A DNA stretch of 64,000 bases from Bacteroidota bacterium. GTDB taxonomy: Bacteria; Bacteroidota; Bacteroidia; Bacteroidales; Lentimicrobiaceae. The translations under genes and the position numbers were made by a program. The notes below the pieces were generated by a model. It did no database searches. It was not told the DNA's origin and saw nothing but the letters and a program-made list of their open reading frames with translations. Location of the stretch: contig JAEYSM010000062.1 of the NCBI GenBank assembly GCA_023434665.1, positions 1-64,000 of the forward strand. The letters run 5' to 3'. Shown piece after piece: positions 35,375-44,948 of this stretch (its first letter is position 1; each line of letters starts with the position of its first letter).

Positions 35375-35731
35375 TTAATCAATAAGGGATTCTAAAAGTC
35401 CCTTTGCAGTCTCGATGTATCTTGCGACAGACTCGAGTCTCTGATGAACCATAATGTCATCTTTAGAGGTCTTCTGCTTTACTCTTACTTCCTCAACTAG
35501 TTGTGCTAATGCAGAGGATAATCTTGCGTAATCTGATTTTTCGGGAACCGCATCATGTCCGGAATCAGCTGGTTCAGGTACAGATTCGCTTTTTTTCTTT
35601 GGATCAAGGATATTGAAAGGTTCTACCTTGCCTTTTGCTGCAAGCCTTTTTGCTTTTCGGGCATGCTGCTTAGCCAGGTAGCCTTCTAATATTGCCCTGG
35701 TTTCATCTGTAATTTTAATGTTCTCACCCAT
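35375..35731 (-). CDS. Small hypothetical protein
   Basis: 118 residues from ATG 35731. An ATG seven codons earlier overlaps a -7 box (TACTTTTG, 35752-35759), so the shorter form is preferred. The first 45 residues are helical and strongly basic (A-R-K-A-K-R-L-A-A-K-G-K); a proline and acidic linker (55-75) leads to a predicted helix (80-118). No family recognised, no signal peptide. The basic helix could bind nucleic acid, but nothing else supports this. Confidence 0.6.
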   Translation of the reverse strand: MGENIKITDETRAILEGYLAKQHARKAKRLAAKGKVEPFNILDPKKKSESVPEPADSGHDAVPEKSDYARLSSALAQLVEEVRVKQKTSKDDIMVHQRLESVARYIETAKGLLESLID

Positions 35732-35751
35732 TTTATAAAAATTGTTTGTCA

Positions 35752-35759
35752 CAAAAGTA
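35752..35759 (-). promoter_or_regulatory. -7 box of the small hypothetical gene
   Basis: Minus-strand TACTTTTG, 20 bases before ATG 35731, located between this gene and the end of the FemAB gene. It decides the start choice. Confidence 0.45.
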
Positions 35760-35776
35760 ATAAATTTTTTTACATG

Positions 35777-36907
35777 TTAATTCAAATGAAATCCTTTAGA
35801 TGTTAATTCAGTATATCTGAATCCTTCATATTCAGGCTCTAGTAATGGGTAATCCCACGATCCCAGACTGTGGTAGAGATTACCTCCGAATCCAACTTTA
35901 AACTTGTAAAGTCCGTATAAAGGATGGCTTGAATCCGCATTTGGTGATATTCCAAACATATCATATTCAGTACAGCCAAGCTCCTTTGCTATTTTAATTG
36001 CTTCCCACTGAAGGGCATAAGTGCCCATCAAATTCCTATTTACATCGGAAGATGCTCCATAAAGATATGACCCGCGATTTCCGGTAATAATGAGGAACAT
36101 AGCGGCAAGTGCAGTACCATCTTTTTCTGCAATGAGAAGTCTTACATCAGCCGGTGACTGCGTGTTATCAGCTTTGGCAAGCAGAACAGCTTCAAAATAT
36201 TTTTGGTCATTCAAATAAATACGGTTTCGATGGGCTGTTTCAGTATAGAGTTGGTACCATACATCAAGATTGTCAATTCCGGCCATCCTCACATTAACAC
36301 CTTTACGTGAAGCAAGACCGATGTTGTATCGTGTCTTGGGTCGCATCCGTTGAAGTATCTCTTCTGTTGATGGCTTCAAATCGATATATATGGTATTTGA
36401 TGGCAATATGTTATGACCTGCTTTACGTAAATTCCGGTTAACAGTGTTAATATTAAACCGAAGTTCTCTCGAATCGACGCCTGGCTCACCTCGCCAGTTA
36501 CCCATTTCATCATAATGTTCAGGATACTTCGACCACCATGATTCCCAGCAAAGATCATACCTGATCATGATGCAATTCTTTGGAAGAAAAGAACGGAGGC
36601 TCTCCGAAAGCTCTTCAAGGAAAATCCCCTGAAAATCTTCATCAGGCTCCAGTTCAGGCCCATAAGGAACATAAGCGATACTATGAGAACGACTGACAGG
36701 CGTAACAATAACAAGCAAATCAGAAGTGATAGAACTTGTGGTTTGTGACTCTTGCAAGTTATATAGAAGAGTTTCGTCAGATCGGAAGTTGATAGCCAGT
36801 GTTTCTGCTCCCAGTCTTTCCTTTACAGCCGACCAGAAGGCTGTTTGCTGTACAATTGGTGTTTGGTATAGACCGGCTATTTCTTTTCGGTGAATGTCGG
36901 TTAACAT
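35777..36907 (-). CDS. FemAB-family peptidyltransferase-like protein
   Basis: 376 residues, no signal peptide. FemAB features are strong: M-R-P-K-T-R-Y-N-I-G-L-A near residues 185-200, E-T-A-H-R-N-R near 225, and the C-terminal Y-D-M-F-G-I-S-P ... H-P-L-Y-G-L-Y-K-F-K-V-G-F-G-G block. FemAB enzymes use aminoacyl-tRNA to extend the peptide bridge of peptidoglycan precursors. It is 42 bases downstream of the alcohol dehydrogenase gene on the same strand and could be co-transcribed. This one looks closer to true FemA/FemB than the exosortase-linked protein at 19957. Confidence 0.85.
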   Translation of the reverse strand: MLTDIHRKEIAGLYQTPIVQQTAFWSAVKERLGAETLAINFRSDETLLYNLQESQTTSSITSDLLVIVTPVSRSHSIAYVPYGPELEPDEDFQGIFLEELSESLRSFLPKNCIMIRYDLCWESWWSKYPEHYDEMGNWRGEPGVDSRELRFNINTVNRNLRKAGHNILPSNTIYIDLKPSTEEILQRMRPKTRYNIGLASRKGVNVRMAGIDNLDVWYQLYTETAHRNRIYLNDQKYFEAVLLAKADNTQSPADVRLLIAEKDGTALAAMFLIITGNRGSYLYGASSDVNRNLMGTYALQWEAIKIAKELGCTEYDMFGISPNADSSHPLYGLYKFKVGFGGNLYHSLGSWDYPLLEPEYEGFRYTELTSKGFHLN

Positions 36908-36949
36908 TTCAGATAAAGTCTTTGAATGGTTTAATCACTTGCAATCGTA

Positions 36950-38122
36950 TCAGAATGCTTGTTCAAGAATGCTTTTACTTACTTCAGGAGTGATATCCCT
37001 TGTTTCGGATAAGGCAGTCATGCCATGATCAATCAATTGCTTATGAATAATTGCGATTGCCGATTCATCAATTCCATAGTCGGAAATCCGTGTACGCACT
37101 CCCAGGCTTTCGAAGAAATTGCGGGTTGCTTCAATAGCTTCGTCAATCCTTTCATCTTCATTACCTTCTTTAATATTCCAGATTCGTTCGGCATATTGCA
37201 ATAATTTCGCCTTCTTTTGCCCGCGTCTTACGTTTAAAAGAGAAGGCAGTATGATGGCCAGGGTTTGAGCATGATCAATGCCATACCGGGCAGTGAGTTC
37301 ATGTCCGATCATATGAGTAGCCCAATCCTGTGGAACACCGGCACCAATAAGACCATTAAGTGCCATGGTAGCTGCCCACATCAGGTTAGCCCTGACTTCA
37401 TAAGAATCTGTTTCTTCAATAGCAGGACGGCCAATCTCAATGAGTGTCTGAAGAATGCCTTCGGCAAAACGGTCCTGAATACGAGCATTTACCGGATAAG
37501 TAAGATATTGTTCGGTGGTATGTACAAACGCATCAATAATTCCGTTAGCTATTTGCTTTTTAGGCAATGTGTAAGTAACTGTTGGGTCCAGAATAGAAAA
37601 AACCGGAAAAGTATGGTCGCTCTTTACTGAAAACTTTCCATCACCAATGCTGATCACACCACCACTATTCATTTCAGAACCAGTCGCCGGTAAAGTGAGA
37701 ATACTTCCAAATGGAATAATTTTCCCTGTTTCCTCTGCTTTAATCTTACGAAAACCTGCTTTCAGCATTACAGACGGATCGCTGGGATGATAAGCAGCGA
37801 GACATATAAATTTGGTACCGTCAATTACTGATCCTCCTCCAACAGCAAGTATGAAGTCGATTTTCTCCTTTCGCACGACTTCAGCGGCTTTCATCAGCGT
37901 TTCGTATTTTGGATTGGGCTCAATTCCACCAAACTCGATGATTTGATGACCCGACTCGTTTAGAATACCTTTAACTTTTTCCATTAGTCCACTTCTGATG
38001 GCACTACCGCCACCGTAGGTAATAAGGATGCGGGCATTTGCAGGAACTGCCCCTTTTAGTTTATTCAGACTGTCCTTCCCAAAGTAAATAGTTACCGGAT
38101 TATAGAAGGTAAAATCAAGCAT
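36950..38122 (-). CDS. Iron-containing alcohol dehydrogenase, YqhD/BDH type
   Basis: 390 residues from ATG 38122; an upstream in-frame ATG at 38158 overlaps the -7 box and is not used. N-terminal NAD(P)-binding half with I-T-Y-G-G-G-S (about 36-42) and G-G-G-S-V-I-D-G-T-K. The C-terminal half has metal ligands in D-A-F-V-H-T-T-E-Q-Y and G-H-E-L-T-A-R-Y-G-I-D-H-A. Its length and the G-G-G-S motif fit the YqhD/butanol dehydrogenase group, which reduces aldehydes with NADPH, often as detoxification. Followed by the FemAB gene on the same strand. Confidence 0.93.
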   Translation of the reverse strand: MLDFTFYNPVTIYFGKDSLNKLKGAVPANARILITYGGGSAIRSGLMEKVKGILNESGHQIIEFGGIEPNPKYETLMKAAEVVRKEKIDFILAVGGGSVIDGTKFICLAAYHPSDPSVMLKAGFRKIKAEETGKIIPFGSILTLPATGSEMNSGGVISIGDGKFSVKSDHTFPVFSILDPTVTYTLPKKQIANGIIDAFVHTTEQYLTYPVNARIQDRFAEGILQTLIEIGRPAIEETDSYEVRANLMWAATMALNGLIGAGVPQDWATHMIGHELTARYGIDHAQTLAIILPSLLNVRRGQKKAKLLQYAERIWNIKEGNEDERIDEAIEATRNFFESLGVRTRISDYGIDESAIAIIHKQLIDHGMTALSETRDITPEVSKSILEQAF

Positions 38123-38155
38123 ATCTTTCTGTTTTTGAATAATATAATAAAAATG

Positions 38156-38163
38156 CAAAGTTA
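38156..38163 (-). promoter_or_regulatory. -7 box of the alcohol dehydrogenase gene
   Basis: Minus-strand TAACTTTG, a full TAnnTTTG match, 33 bases before ATG 38122. Confidence 0.5.
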
Positions 38164-38178
38164 ATGAATATTTCAGGA

Positions 38179-38208
38179 TTGCAAGTTATTGATTACTCTA
38201 TATATTTG
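38179..38208 (+). promoter_or_regulatory. Promoter of the beta-helix type IX cargo gene
   Basis: TTG (38179-38181), 19-base spacer, TATATTTG (38201-38208), 21 bases before ATG 38230. It lies downstream of the longest possible start (38164) and so rules that one out. Confidence 0.6.
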
Positions 38209-38229
38209 TTGCAAGTTAAATATCATAAT

Positions 38230-39855
38230 ATGAAACGTCTATTCCCTTTTTTAATATTCACTACTCTCCTTTCATTATGCCAATTAAGCACGTTGGCAAC
38301 TTCTGTAACAGTTAGCGGTAATGTGAATGGGCAATGGTCAACTGATACAGTTTTCGTTGCCGATGACGTATGGGTATTACCAAACAATACTCTTTCAATT
38401 GATCCCGGGACCAGAGTAATATTTAATGGTCATTATAAGCTCTCCGTTATGGGTGTTTTAAAAGCATCCGGGAATATCAATGACTCCATACTGTTTACTG
38501 TTATAGATACCACAGGTTTTCATGTTCAGGAAATTGAGAGGGGTGGTTGGGCCGGCGTTGTATTTCTCAATCAGTTTATAAAAAACAACAGCTACTCACA
38601 AACAACACAGGATTCTTCCTATTTCACTTATTGCAGGTTTGAATTTGGGAAAGCGAACATTGATTCGCTCAACTCTTTTGGCGGAGCCATCAGAGCAAAC
38701 TCTTATCACAATCTAAGAATCAGCAACTGTTACTTTTATTACAATTATTCTTACTTCAGCGGAGGAGCAGTTTATCTTATGAATTCTGATGTTGTTATCG
38801 AAAATTGCAAGTTTAACAAGAATTATTCAGGAAATACGGGATCAATATATGGATATGGAGGTGCCGTTTGCTCTATGTTCAGCTCACCAGTTATAAAGGA
38901 TAATTACTTTTGTCAGAATATTTCTACGGGTGTTGGGGGTGCAGTTTCTTTTGAAGGTAGTGATCCGACTTTTAATTTTAATATTCTGGATGGCAACATA
39001 AGTGGTCTGGGCGGGGGGCTTGGCATTTTACGTTCAAATCTAACCAAAACAATATGCAATAACCTGATAGTAAATAATGAGGCTGTATTCTTTGGTGGCG
39101 GAATTTGCATCATTCGCTCTGATGGAGTTCTCTCCAATATTACAATTGCTGATAATAAAGCAATGTATGGAGGCGGAATTTACTTCAATGATTCAACAAG
39201 TGCGGCTTTATATAATACGATAATATATGGAAATGCAGGCAATGGTATCAGCGCTTATATCTTTGATGGTTTGTCGGTTCCCGATTTCTATTACTGCAAC
39301 ATTGAAGGCGACACCACTATGTTTATGGGTGCCGGTGCTCTTGAAGGATTTTCCGGAAGGTATGAGAATAATATAAATGCCGACCCTCTTTTTATTGAAA
39401 CTTCAAAATTACCTTACCAACTGCCGGGCAATTCACCTTGTGTAAATACCGGAACTCCCGATGCTACATTTCTCGAATTGCCGGTGGTGGATCTGAATGG
39501 CAATCCTCGTATCAATAACAACCTGATTGACATGGGACCTTATGAATACCAGAGCGCTATGCTCATTGATGAGAATAAGCCGGCGCAACCAACTATTACA
39601 GCTTATCCCAATCCTTTCAGGTCTGAAATAAAAATCTGCTTTAACGTCCCAGGCGAAATTCTTATATACAATTTTTCGGGTCAGTTGATAAAAAAAATCA
39701 ATATAAAGGACTGTAATCCGATCACACTTCGCAATGGGCACCCGGGTTATGAAGTAATATGGGATGGGAAATGCACATCTGGCGAACCAGCCCCAAATGG
39801 TGCTTACTTTTTTACGAATAATAATAACGAAGGTATTAGGGTGATTAAGCTTTAA
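38230..39855 (+). CDS. Type IX secreted right-handed beta-helix protein
   Basis: 541 residues, signal peptide (about 23 residues, ends T-L-A-T-S). Residues 110-400 are a right-handed parallel beta-helix with repeated G-G-A-[IV] and G-G-G-I-x-F turns (F-G-G-A-I-R-A-N-S, F-S-G-G-A-V-Y-L, G-V-G-G-A-V-S-F, Y-G-G-G-I-Y-F-N), as in choice-of-anchor Q proteins. Then comes D-L-N-G-N-P-R-I ... D-M-G-P-Y-E-Y, a common module border. The end is a FlgD-like type IX sorting region (A-Y-P-N-P-F ... W-D-G-K ... P-N-G-A-Y-F-F). It may bind or cleave polysaccharide; no active site identified. Its stop overlaps that of the converging kinase gene by 4 bases. Confidence 0.85.
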   Translation: MKRLFPFLIFTTLLSLCQLSTLATSVTVSGNVNGQWSTDTVFVADDVWVLPNNTLSIDPGTRVIFNGHYKLSVMGVLKASGNINDSILFTVIDTTGFHVQEIERGGWAGVVFLNQFIKNNSYSQTTQDSSYFTYCRFEFGKANIDSLNSFGGAIRANSYHNLRISNCYFYYNYSYFSGGAVYLMNSDVVIENCKFNKNYSGNTGSIYGYGGAVCSMFSSPVIKDNYFCQNISTGVGGAVSFEGSDPTFNFNILDGNISGLGGGLGILRSNLTKTICNNLIVNNEAVFFGGGICIIRSDGVLSNITIADNKAMYGGGIYFNDSTSAALYNTIIYGNAGNGISAYIFDGLSVPDFYYCNIEGDTTMFMGAGALEGFSGRYENNINADPLFIETSKLPYQLPGNSPCVNTGTPDATFLELPVVDLNGNPRINNNLIDMGPYEYQSAMLIDENKPAQPTITAYPNPFRSEIKICFNVPGEILIYNFSGQLIKKINIKDCNPITLRNGHPGYEVIWDGKCTSGEPAPNGAYFFTNNNNEGIRVIKL

Positions 39856-42854
39856 TGCGACTCGGTTAATGGCATGGTTATTTTCACTATTGTTCCCTTA
39901 ACTTCATCGTTATCTCCAACATCGATGAAATTAAGTGAAAAATCTTTATTGTGAAGACTACTGATCAGTTTTAGTCTTTTCTCGACATTATTAATACCTA
40001 CTGATTTATTAAGCAAAAAACCCGATCGCATCTTAGCAGCCTTTTTTCGACCAATACCATTGTCTTCCACAGTGCAAGTTACAACGTCATAGTCATCAAC
40101 GTCTCTGTTAAACCTGACTCTTATGTATCCTTGCCTGTCGAGATTCATCATTCCATGCCACACTGAATTCTCGACAAAAGGTTGAACAACAAAAGCCGGT
40201 ATATAGGTAACTTCCGGTTTTATGGAATTATCGCAAGTAATGCTGTATTCAAACTTCTGCTTAAATCTCATGCATTCAATTTCCAAATAGAGGTTTAGCG
40301 AATCAATCTCGTCTGATAATTTCACCAGTGGTTTCTGAGAATTGTTTAAAATTAACCGCATTAACCTTGAGAACTTGGATAAATAAAGAGATGAGGCCAT
40401 ATTATCATTTTTGATAATAAACGACTGAATACTGTTCAGCGTGTTAAAGACAAAGTGGGGATCCATCTGCTTTATGAGTGCCTGCTGTCTGTTGACATTT
40501 GTCTCAAACTCCAGTGCATGGCGCCACCTCTCGTGCCGTGACTTTGCTTTAAAGATCACATAGAGAATCACCACTATTACTAATGCTACTATAGTGCTGA
40601 ACCACCATGTTCTCCAGAAAGGAGGCCTGATAGTGAATGTTATTATTGCAGGAGAATGACTGACCATTTCTAATGAATTTACGGCAACAACCTCGAATCG
40701 GTAATTGCCGGGAGGTAGAAATGCAAATTCTACCTCATTGCTGGTTGTCGTAATCCACTGATTATTTAATCCCCAGAGGCGATATCGATATTTAAGCAAA
40801 TCTGCATCTTTAAAGGCAATTCCTGTAAATTGAAATTGTACTATGCTTTCATTATGCTTTAAAGTAAAGGGACTTCTAATAAGAGTATCTTTTCGCATAA
40901 TGCTAATGTTCTCAATATGTATTCTTGGAGGATCAGTTTTCCAACTAAACTGTGATGGATCAAAGGTAGTCAAGCCCCCGTTAGTTGCAACCACAATATT
41001 CTTGTCATCGCTCCTAACCATATTTATTTCATTTGAGATTAAACCATGTTGTTTTCGGTAAACATGAATTTTAGGTTTACCACTTTTAGATAATACCTCA
41101 CTTAATAACAACATGTTAAGGCCATTATTCGTACCTACCCACAACTCATCGCCTCTTAAATGTAATGAAGTAATTAAATTACTTGAAAGTCCATCAGTTT
41201 TAGTTATCTGAAAGACTCCTTTAATGGTTTTAATAACTATTCCGGACCCCTTAGTAGCTAATGCAAAATAACGTCGATCAGGGAACAGAACAATATCGGT
41301 TATACGTTCTTCGAATAGAGGATTTTCATTTCCAAGAAACTCATAATTTTTCCCATCATATTTCCATAGGCCTGAAAAAGTACCCAGCAAATATTCATCA
41401 CCACTTATCCACTCCACTGATTCTATGCGCAGTTTGAATGAGTCATCAATCCATGAATCGTAAATAACCTTTCGGTCTCTTATTTTTGTCAAACTGGCCA
41501 TTTGGGCCACCATTATTTCATTGTAGCTCTTAGGTGCCAAGTCCTTAATACCAAACCTTGCCCGCCTCTCCTTAACCTTGTCTTGTGCAAACTTTGGATG
41601 GTTGTAAGGAAATCCATTGAACGTAATTCCATCATAGGAATATATAAGTATGTCAGTACCTATCCACAAGATGGAATCTTTATAAGCGCTTATTGCTCTG
41701 ATTTTGCTCATTTCCTGACCAAAGTTTTCAACAACTCTAACGCCATTCTTATCAATGACATTGAGTGAATAACTGTCGTCAGTAGAAGCATATAGTTTCC
41801 CTTTGAATATTTCTACCGACTTAATGTTGTTCCCGGATAATCCATCTTCGGAAGTAAAAGAATAAAATGCTTCGCTTGGCAAATAAAAAATACCTGCTCC
41901 TAGAGTGGAGAACCAAGTTCCTCCCTCCGAATCATGGCTAACTGATGTAACAGATCTCCCCGGCAGGTAGTTTTGAAAAGGTTTCCCTTCAAGTTCATCC
42001 AATTTGTAAACTGAAGCACCATAAAATTCTTTACCAATCCATAGATTCTCATTATCCTGAATATGCATCCAAAGAATTCTGCTTTCAAATTCTTTTGATG
42101 AATATTTACCATCCGGATGCAATGTGTATAAAAATTCATTTTGCGCTATATAGACTTTTCCTGAAGTATCCTGATCTACAATAAAAAAAGCTCCGGAATA
42201 CTTTGATACTTTATGCAGTAACTTTATATTGAACTTATTATTTTTTGTATTAACTGATATATTGTACAATCTTCGACCTCTCATATTTTGAGAAGTCATA
42301 AGTTGCCCTTCTCTTTCCATGATTGTCAGGTATATTGAATCATTGGGTGTTTCAGGAAAATGTGAAATCTTCCCCTTCTGATCTATTTTATAAATGTAGT
42401 TGTCATTTATAAGACTGAACCATATAGCTCCTGTGGCATCAACTATGAAATTTCTCTTTAATGGAACCAATCCTTGTCTTATATTTTTATTAACAACGTC
42501 GTTGTACTTATAAAGATGGATGGCTCCGTTCTGGTAATAAGAAAGCTGAAAAGGAAAACTAATGAACCAAACTCTTCCAATGGCGTCTTCGTAAATTTCG
42601 AATACGGTATTTTGTGGTAAACCTTCTTCACTATCGTAAGAGACAAACTTATGGCCGTCGAATCTGCTTATTCCCATATCTGTTGCCATCCAGATGTACC
42701 CTCTTGAATCCTGAAATACATGATAAACATCTGATGATGCCAGCCCATTATCAACAGTATACTGCCTCATTGAAAGATTTTGTGCCATGCCCGATCTTAT
42801 CATCACTAGGTTCAAGACTAAGCAAACCAGTGCACAAATTTTTCGAAATCGCAT
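39852..42854 (-). CDS. Propeller-sensor histidine kinase (Reg_prop/Y_Y_Y, LytS-type catalytic domain)
   Basis: 1000 residues from ATG 42854 (a longer reading to 42872 adds six). Signal peptide or anchor, then two seven-bladed periplasmic propellers (about 25-680) with motifs such as I-W-M-A-T-D-M-G-I-S-R-F-D-G and L-W-V-G-T-N-N-G-L, and a Y_Y_Y domain (about 695-755). One membrane helix (760-785) precedes a LytS-type kinase: M-D-P-H-F-V-F-N-T-L-N with the phospho-His, then E-D-N-G-I-G-R. There is no fused receiver or DNA-binding domain and no LytTR regulator beside it. It lies 22 bases after the CotH gene, probably in one operon. Confidence 0.92.
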   Translation of the reverse strand: MRFRKICALVCLVLNLVMIRSGMAQNLSMRQYTVDNGLASSDVYHVFQDSRGYIWMATDMGISRFDGHKFVSYDSEEGLPQNTVFEIYEDAIGRVWFISFPFQLSYYQNGAIHLYKYNDVVNKNIRQGLVPLKRNFIVDATGAIWFSLINDNYIYKIDQKGKISHFPETPNDSIYLTIMEREGQLMTSQNMRGRRLYNISVNTKNNKFNIKLLHKVSKYSGAFFIVDQDTSGKVYIAQNEFLYTLHPDGKYSSKEFESRILWMHIQDNENLWIGKEFYGASVYKLDELEGKPFQNYLPGRSVTSVSHDSEGGTWFSTLGAGIFYLPSEAFYSFTSEDGLSGNNIKSVEIFKGKLYASTDDSYSLNVIDKNGVRVVENFGQEMSKIRAISAYKDSILWIGTDILIYSYDGITFNGFPYNHPKFAQDKVKERRARFGIKDLAPKSYNEIMVAQMASLTKIRDRKVIYDSWIDDSFKLRIESVEWISGDEYLLGTFSGLWKYDGKNYEFLGNENPLFEERITDIVLFPDRRYFALATKGSGIVIKTIKGVFQITKTDGLSSNLITSLHLRGDELWVGTNNGLNMLLLSEVLSKSGKPKIHVYRKQHGLISNEINMVRSDDKNIVVATNGGLTTFDPSQFSWKTDPPRIHIENISIMRKDTLIRSPFTLKHNESIVQFQFTGIAFKDADLLKYRYRLWGLNNQWITTTSNEVEFAFLPPGNYRFEVVAVNSLEMVSHSPAIITFTIRPPFWRTWWFSTIVALVIVVILYVIFKAKSRHERWRHALEFETNVNRQQALIKQMDPHFVFNTLNSIQSFIIKNDNMASSLYLSKFSRLMRLILNNSQKPLVKLSDEIDSLNLYLEIECMRFKQKFEYSITCDNSIKPEVTYIPAFVVQPFVENSVWHGMMNLDRQGYIRVRFNRDVDDYDVVTCTVEDNGIGRKKAAKMRSGFLLNKSVGINNVEKRLKLISSLHNKDFSLNFIDVGDNDEVKGTIVKITMPLTESH

Positions 42855-42876
42855 GGACCAAATTATTAACATCAGA

Positions 42877-44826
42877 TTATTCGGTAATAATGAACTTGTA
42901 GGTTCTATAATAATTTACACCCTTCAGAACAAGCATGTAAACACCGGGATGCAAATCATGAAATATTATATTCTCTTCTGTTTGTTCTATTCTGAAAATT
43001 TGTTCTGTACGCCCTGAAATATGGAATACTTCTGCCTCTGTAGGTAATGTTTCAGGTTTCTCTGTCCTGATGACCACAGTTTTTCCAGTTGCCCAGACCT
43101 TAATGTTTCCATCCACATACTTTTCAATCCCTGAAGATTCGAGTGTTGAAGTGGTTATATCCTCCCAGGTATTAATGGCCTTTTCATTTATTGTTACTGA
43201 CAATTGCTTGATCTGAGTAACATCCGAAGATAGTGTAAGAATACATTCTGAAGGATTTATATATTCTATTTCTGTAACGGAGAGACTTTCGGGGGCATTA
43301 TTAAGCAAAAAGTGGTCTGCTTTCAGAACATTATTCCTGAAGCGGTCTCCCCATAAGAAAAGTCTTATTTTGTTTCCTTCAGCAGTAATACCGGCTTCAG
43401 GATGTAAAACTGAACCCTGCAGATTATTATCCATCCATTGCAAACGTGCGAAAAGGAAGTTCTCGAAGAAGTCAACTTCATCTTCATAAGTATTTCCCTG
43501 CCAATCGTAATTTGGCCAGACGTATTCGCCAAGAATAGGCCAACGTTCATAATTGCGAACCTGGGCTTCATTGATAAAAGATACAATTGAGTCGATGGAA
43601 GACTCTAGCACCTGGTTATTAAGAGGACCTTCGCGTAGTGCATTCCATCTTGTTCTGGCGAGATCTCTGAAATATGGATCCTCCATAAGTCTTTTCCAAA
43701 AGTAAATGATGCTCCAGCTGACAGGCTGTACGTCAGTATATACCCAACCCCATGTCTGAATTCCCGGAGTCCAATAATCTACATTGCCATATCCCAGATT
43801 AAAATCCCAGGCAGGACCTGCAAACAATTTGCCACCATCACTATCTTTTTGCTTAAAAAAGAACTGGCTGTAACGATACTTGTCAACTTCCTTACTTATT
43901 TCATTCAGAAGCATGAAATCAACAAATGAAGGTGCATCAAAATACTTATTCCATCCTATAGCAGGATTGGTGAAATTACTCCCTATTAAAGCTCTTTCAG
44001 CTGCTGTAACATAACCTTTAATATAATTTCTTTGGGGTTCAACTATTTTATCAGATGCAGGATAATCAAACTGAAAAGTGATGTCTTTTGCATTTGGATA
44101 GGAAGGATCGGGGCTCGATAGCCATCCATCGCGTCCGAGAGTAAAACCTTCATCCTCCCAGTCAACTGACAGGATATATCCTCCTGTTACTGCATCCCCC
44201 GATACTTCATCGGGTTTTAATGAATTTATGTCAACACGGTATTCGCCTTTTTTAATCTTTTCCATGAGAACATATACGCCTTTGTAATCGTCGTTTATGA
44301 TAAGTTCGCAGAAAAGAGTTCTGCTTCCATAGGAATCCCCCATCAGATGGCCCATATGGAAAGTCATGACATTCCGGAGCATCGATTTGTCGGTGTAAGG
44401 AGCATATAGTACCCAATCACTATCTTCGGGAAGGCCTAATAAAGAAACTTCCAAATCCTCTCCTTCATTGTCACGGGTCTCAAAACCATACGATTTTTTG
44501 GGAAACATTTGTGAAGAATGCCCTCTTATTTCTATGCCTATCTTTCCATCATAATTATTGAAAGAATCGGTAACATGATTTATCTGCCCTTCACCATTCC
44601 AGATTATGCCCATATGCCCTTCTATCTTAGGATCATCAGGAATTGTAACATCATCCGTGTCGATAATAATGATTGGAAGATTTGACTCAGTAAGATAAAT
44701 ATTTGATAAGCCTTTTGCTGTTTCTTCAGCACCCAGGTTTTGGCGCAGCTTAATTGGTTGTGCCTGAACCGAATAAAAGAATAAAAAGATTAATGTAGTT
44801 ATACTAGTAGTAATGAATGATTTCAT
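42877..44826 (-). CDS. CotH-family protein with type IX sorting domain
   Basis: 649 residues, signal peptide (ends V-Q-A-Q). The CotH kinase-like domain spans about 85-440: G-I-E-I-R-G-H-S-S-Q-M-F-P-K-K-S-Y, then L-Y-A-P-Y-T-D-K-S-M-L-R-N, V-Y-V-L-M-E-K-I-K-K-G near 190-200, and P-A-W-D-F-N-L-G-Y-G-N near 340. CotH proteins are atypical protein kinases first known from spore coats. The C-terminal 75 residues are a Por sorting domain (G-V-Y-M-L-V-L-K-G), although the Y-P-N-P hallmark is not seen. It should act at or outside the cell surface. Divergent from the GH16 gene and first in an operon with the propeller kinase. Confidence 0.88.
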   Translation of the reverse strand: MKSFITTSITTLIFLFFYSVQAQPIKLRQNLGAEETAKGLSNIYLTESNLPIIIIDTDDVTIPDDPKIEGHMGIIWNGEGQINHVTDSFNNYDGKIGIEIRGHSSQMFPKKSYGFETRDNEGEDLEVSLLGLPEDSDWVLYAPYTDKSMLRNVMTFHMGHLMGDSYGSRTLFCELIINDDYKGVYVLMEKIKKGEYRVDINSLKPDEVSGDAVTGGYILSVDWEDEGFTLGRDGWLSSPDPSYPNAKDITFQFDYPASDKIVEPQRNYIKGYVTAAERALIGSNFTNPAIGWNKYFDAPSFVDFMLLNEISKEVDKYRYSQFFFKQKDSDGGKLFAGPAWDFNLGYGNVDYWTPGIQTWGWVYTDVQPVSWSIIYFWKRLMEDPYFRDLARTRWNALREGPLNNQVLESSIDSIVSFINEAQVRNYERWPILGEYVWPNYDWQGNTYEDEVDFFENFLFARLQWMDNNLQGSVLHPEAGITAEGNKIRLFLWGDRFRNNVLKADHFLLNNAPESLSVTEIEYINPSECILTLSSDVTQIKQLSVTINEKAINTWEDITTSTLESSGIEKYVDGNIKVWATGKTVVIRTEKPETLPTEAEVFHISGRTEQIFRIEQTEENIIFHDLHPGVYMLVLKGVNYYRTYKFIITE

Positions 44827-44905
44827 GATATATCAAGTGTTTATGGTTGTAAAAGTAGTGATAAAAATATTTCAATACTGACTAAGAACCAATAATATAA
44901 GTCCT

Positions 44906-44913
44906 TACTTTTG
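44906..44913 (+). promoter_or_regulatory. -7 box of the plus-strand GH16-susCD locus
   Basis: TACTTTTG, a full TAnnTTTG match, 35 bases before ATG 44949. No clear -33 element. Confidence 0.45.
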
Positions 44914-44948
44914 TACTTAACTTATTCCCATTAAATTAAATATTTTTG

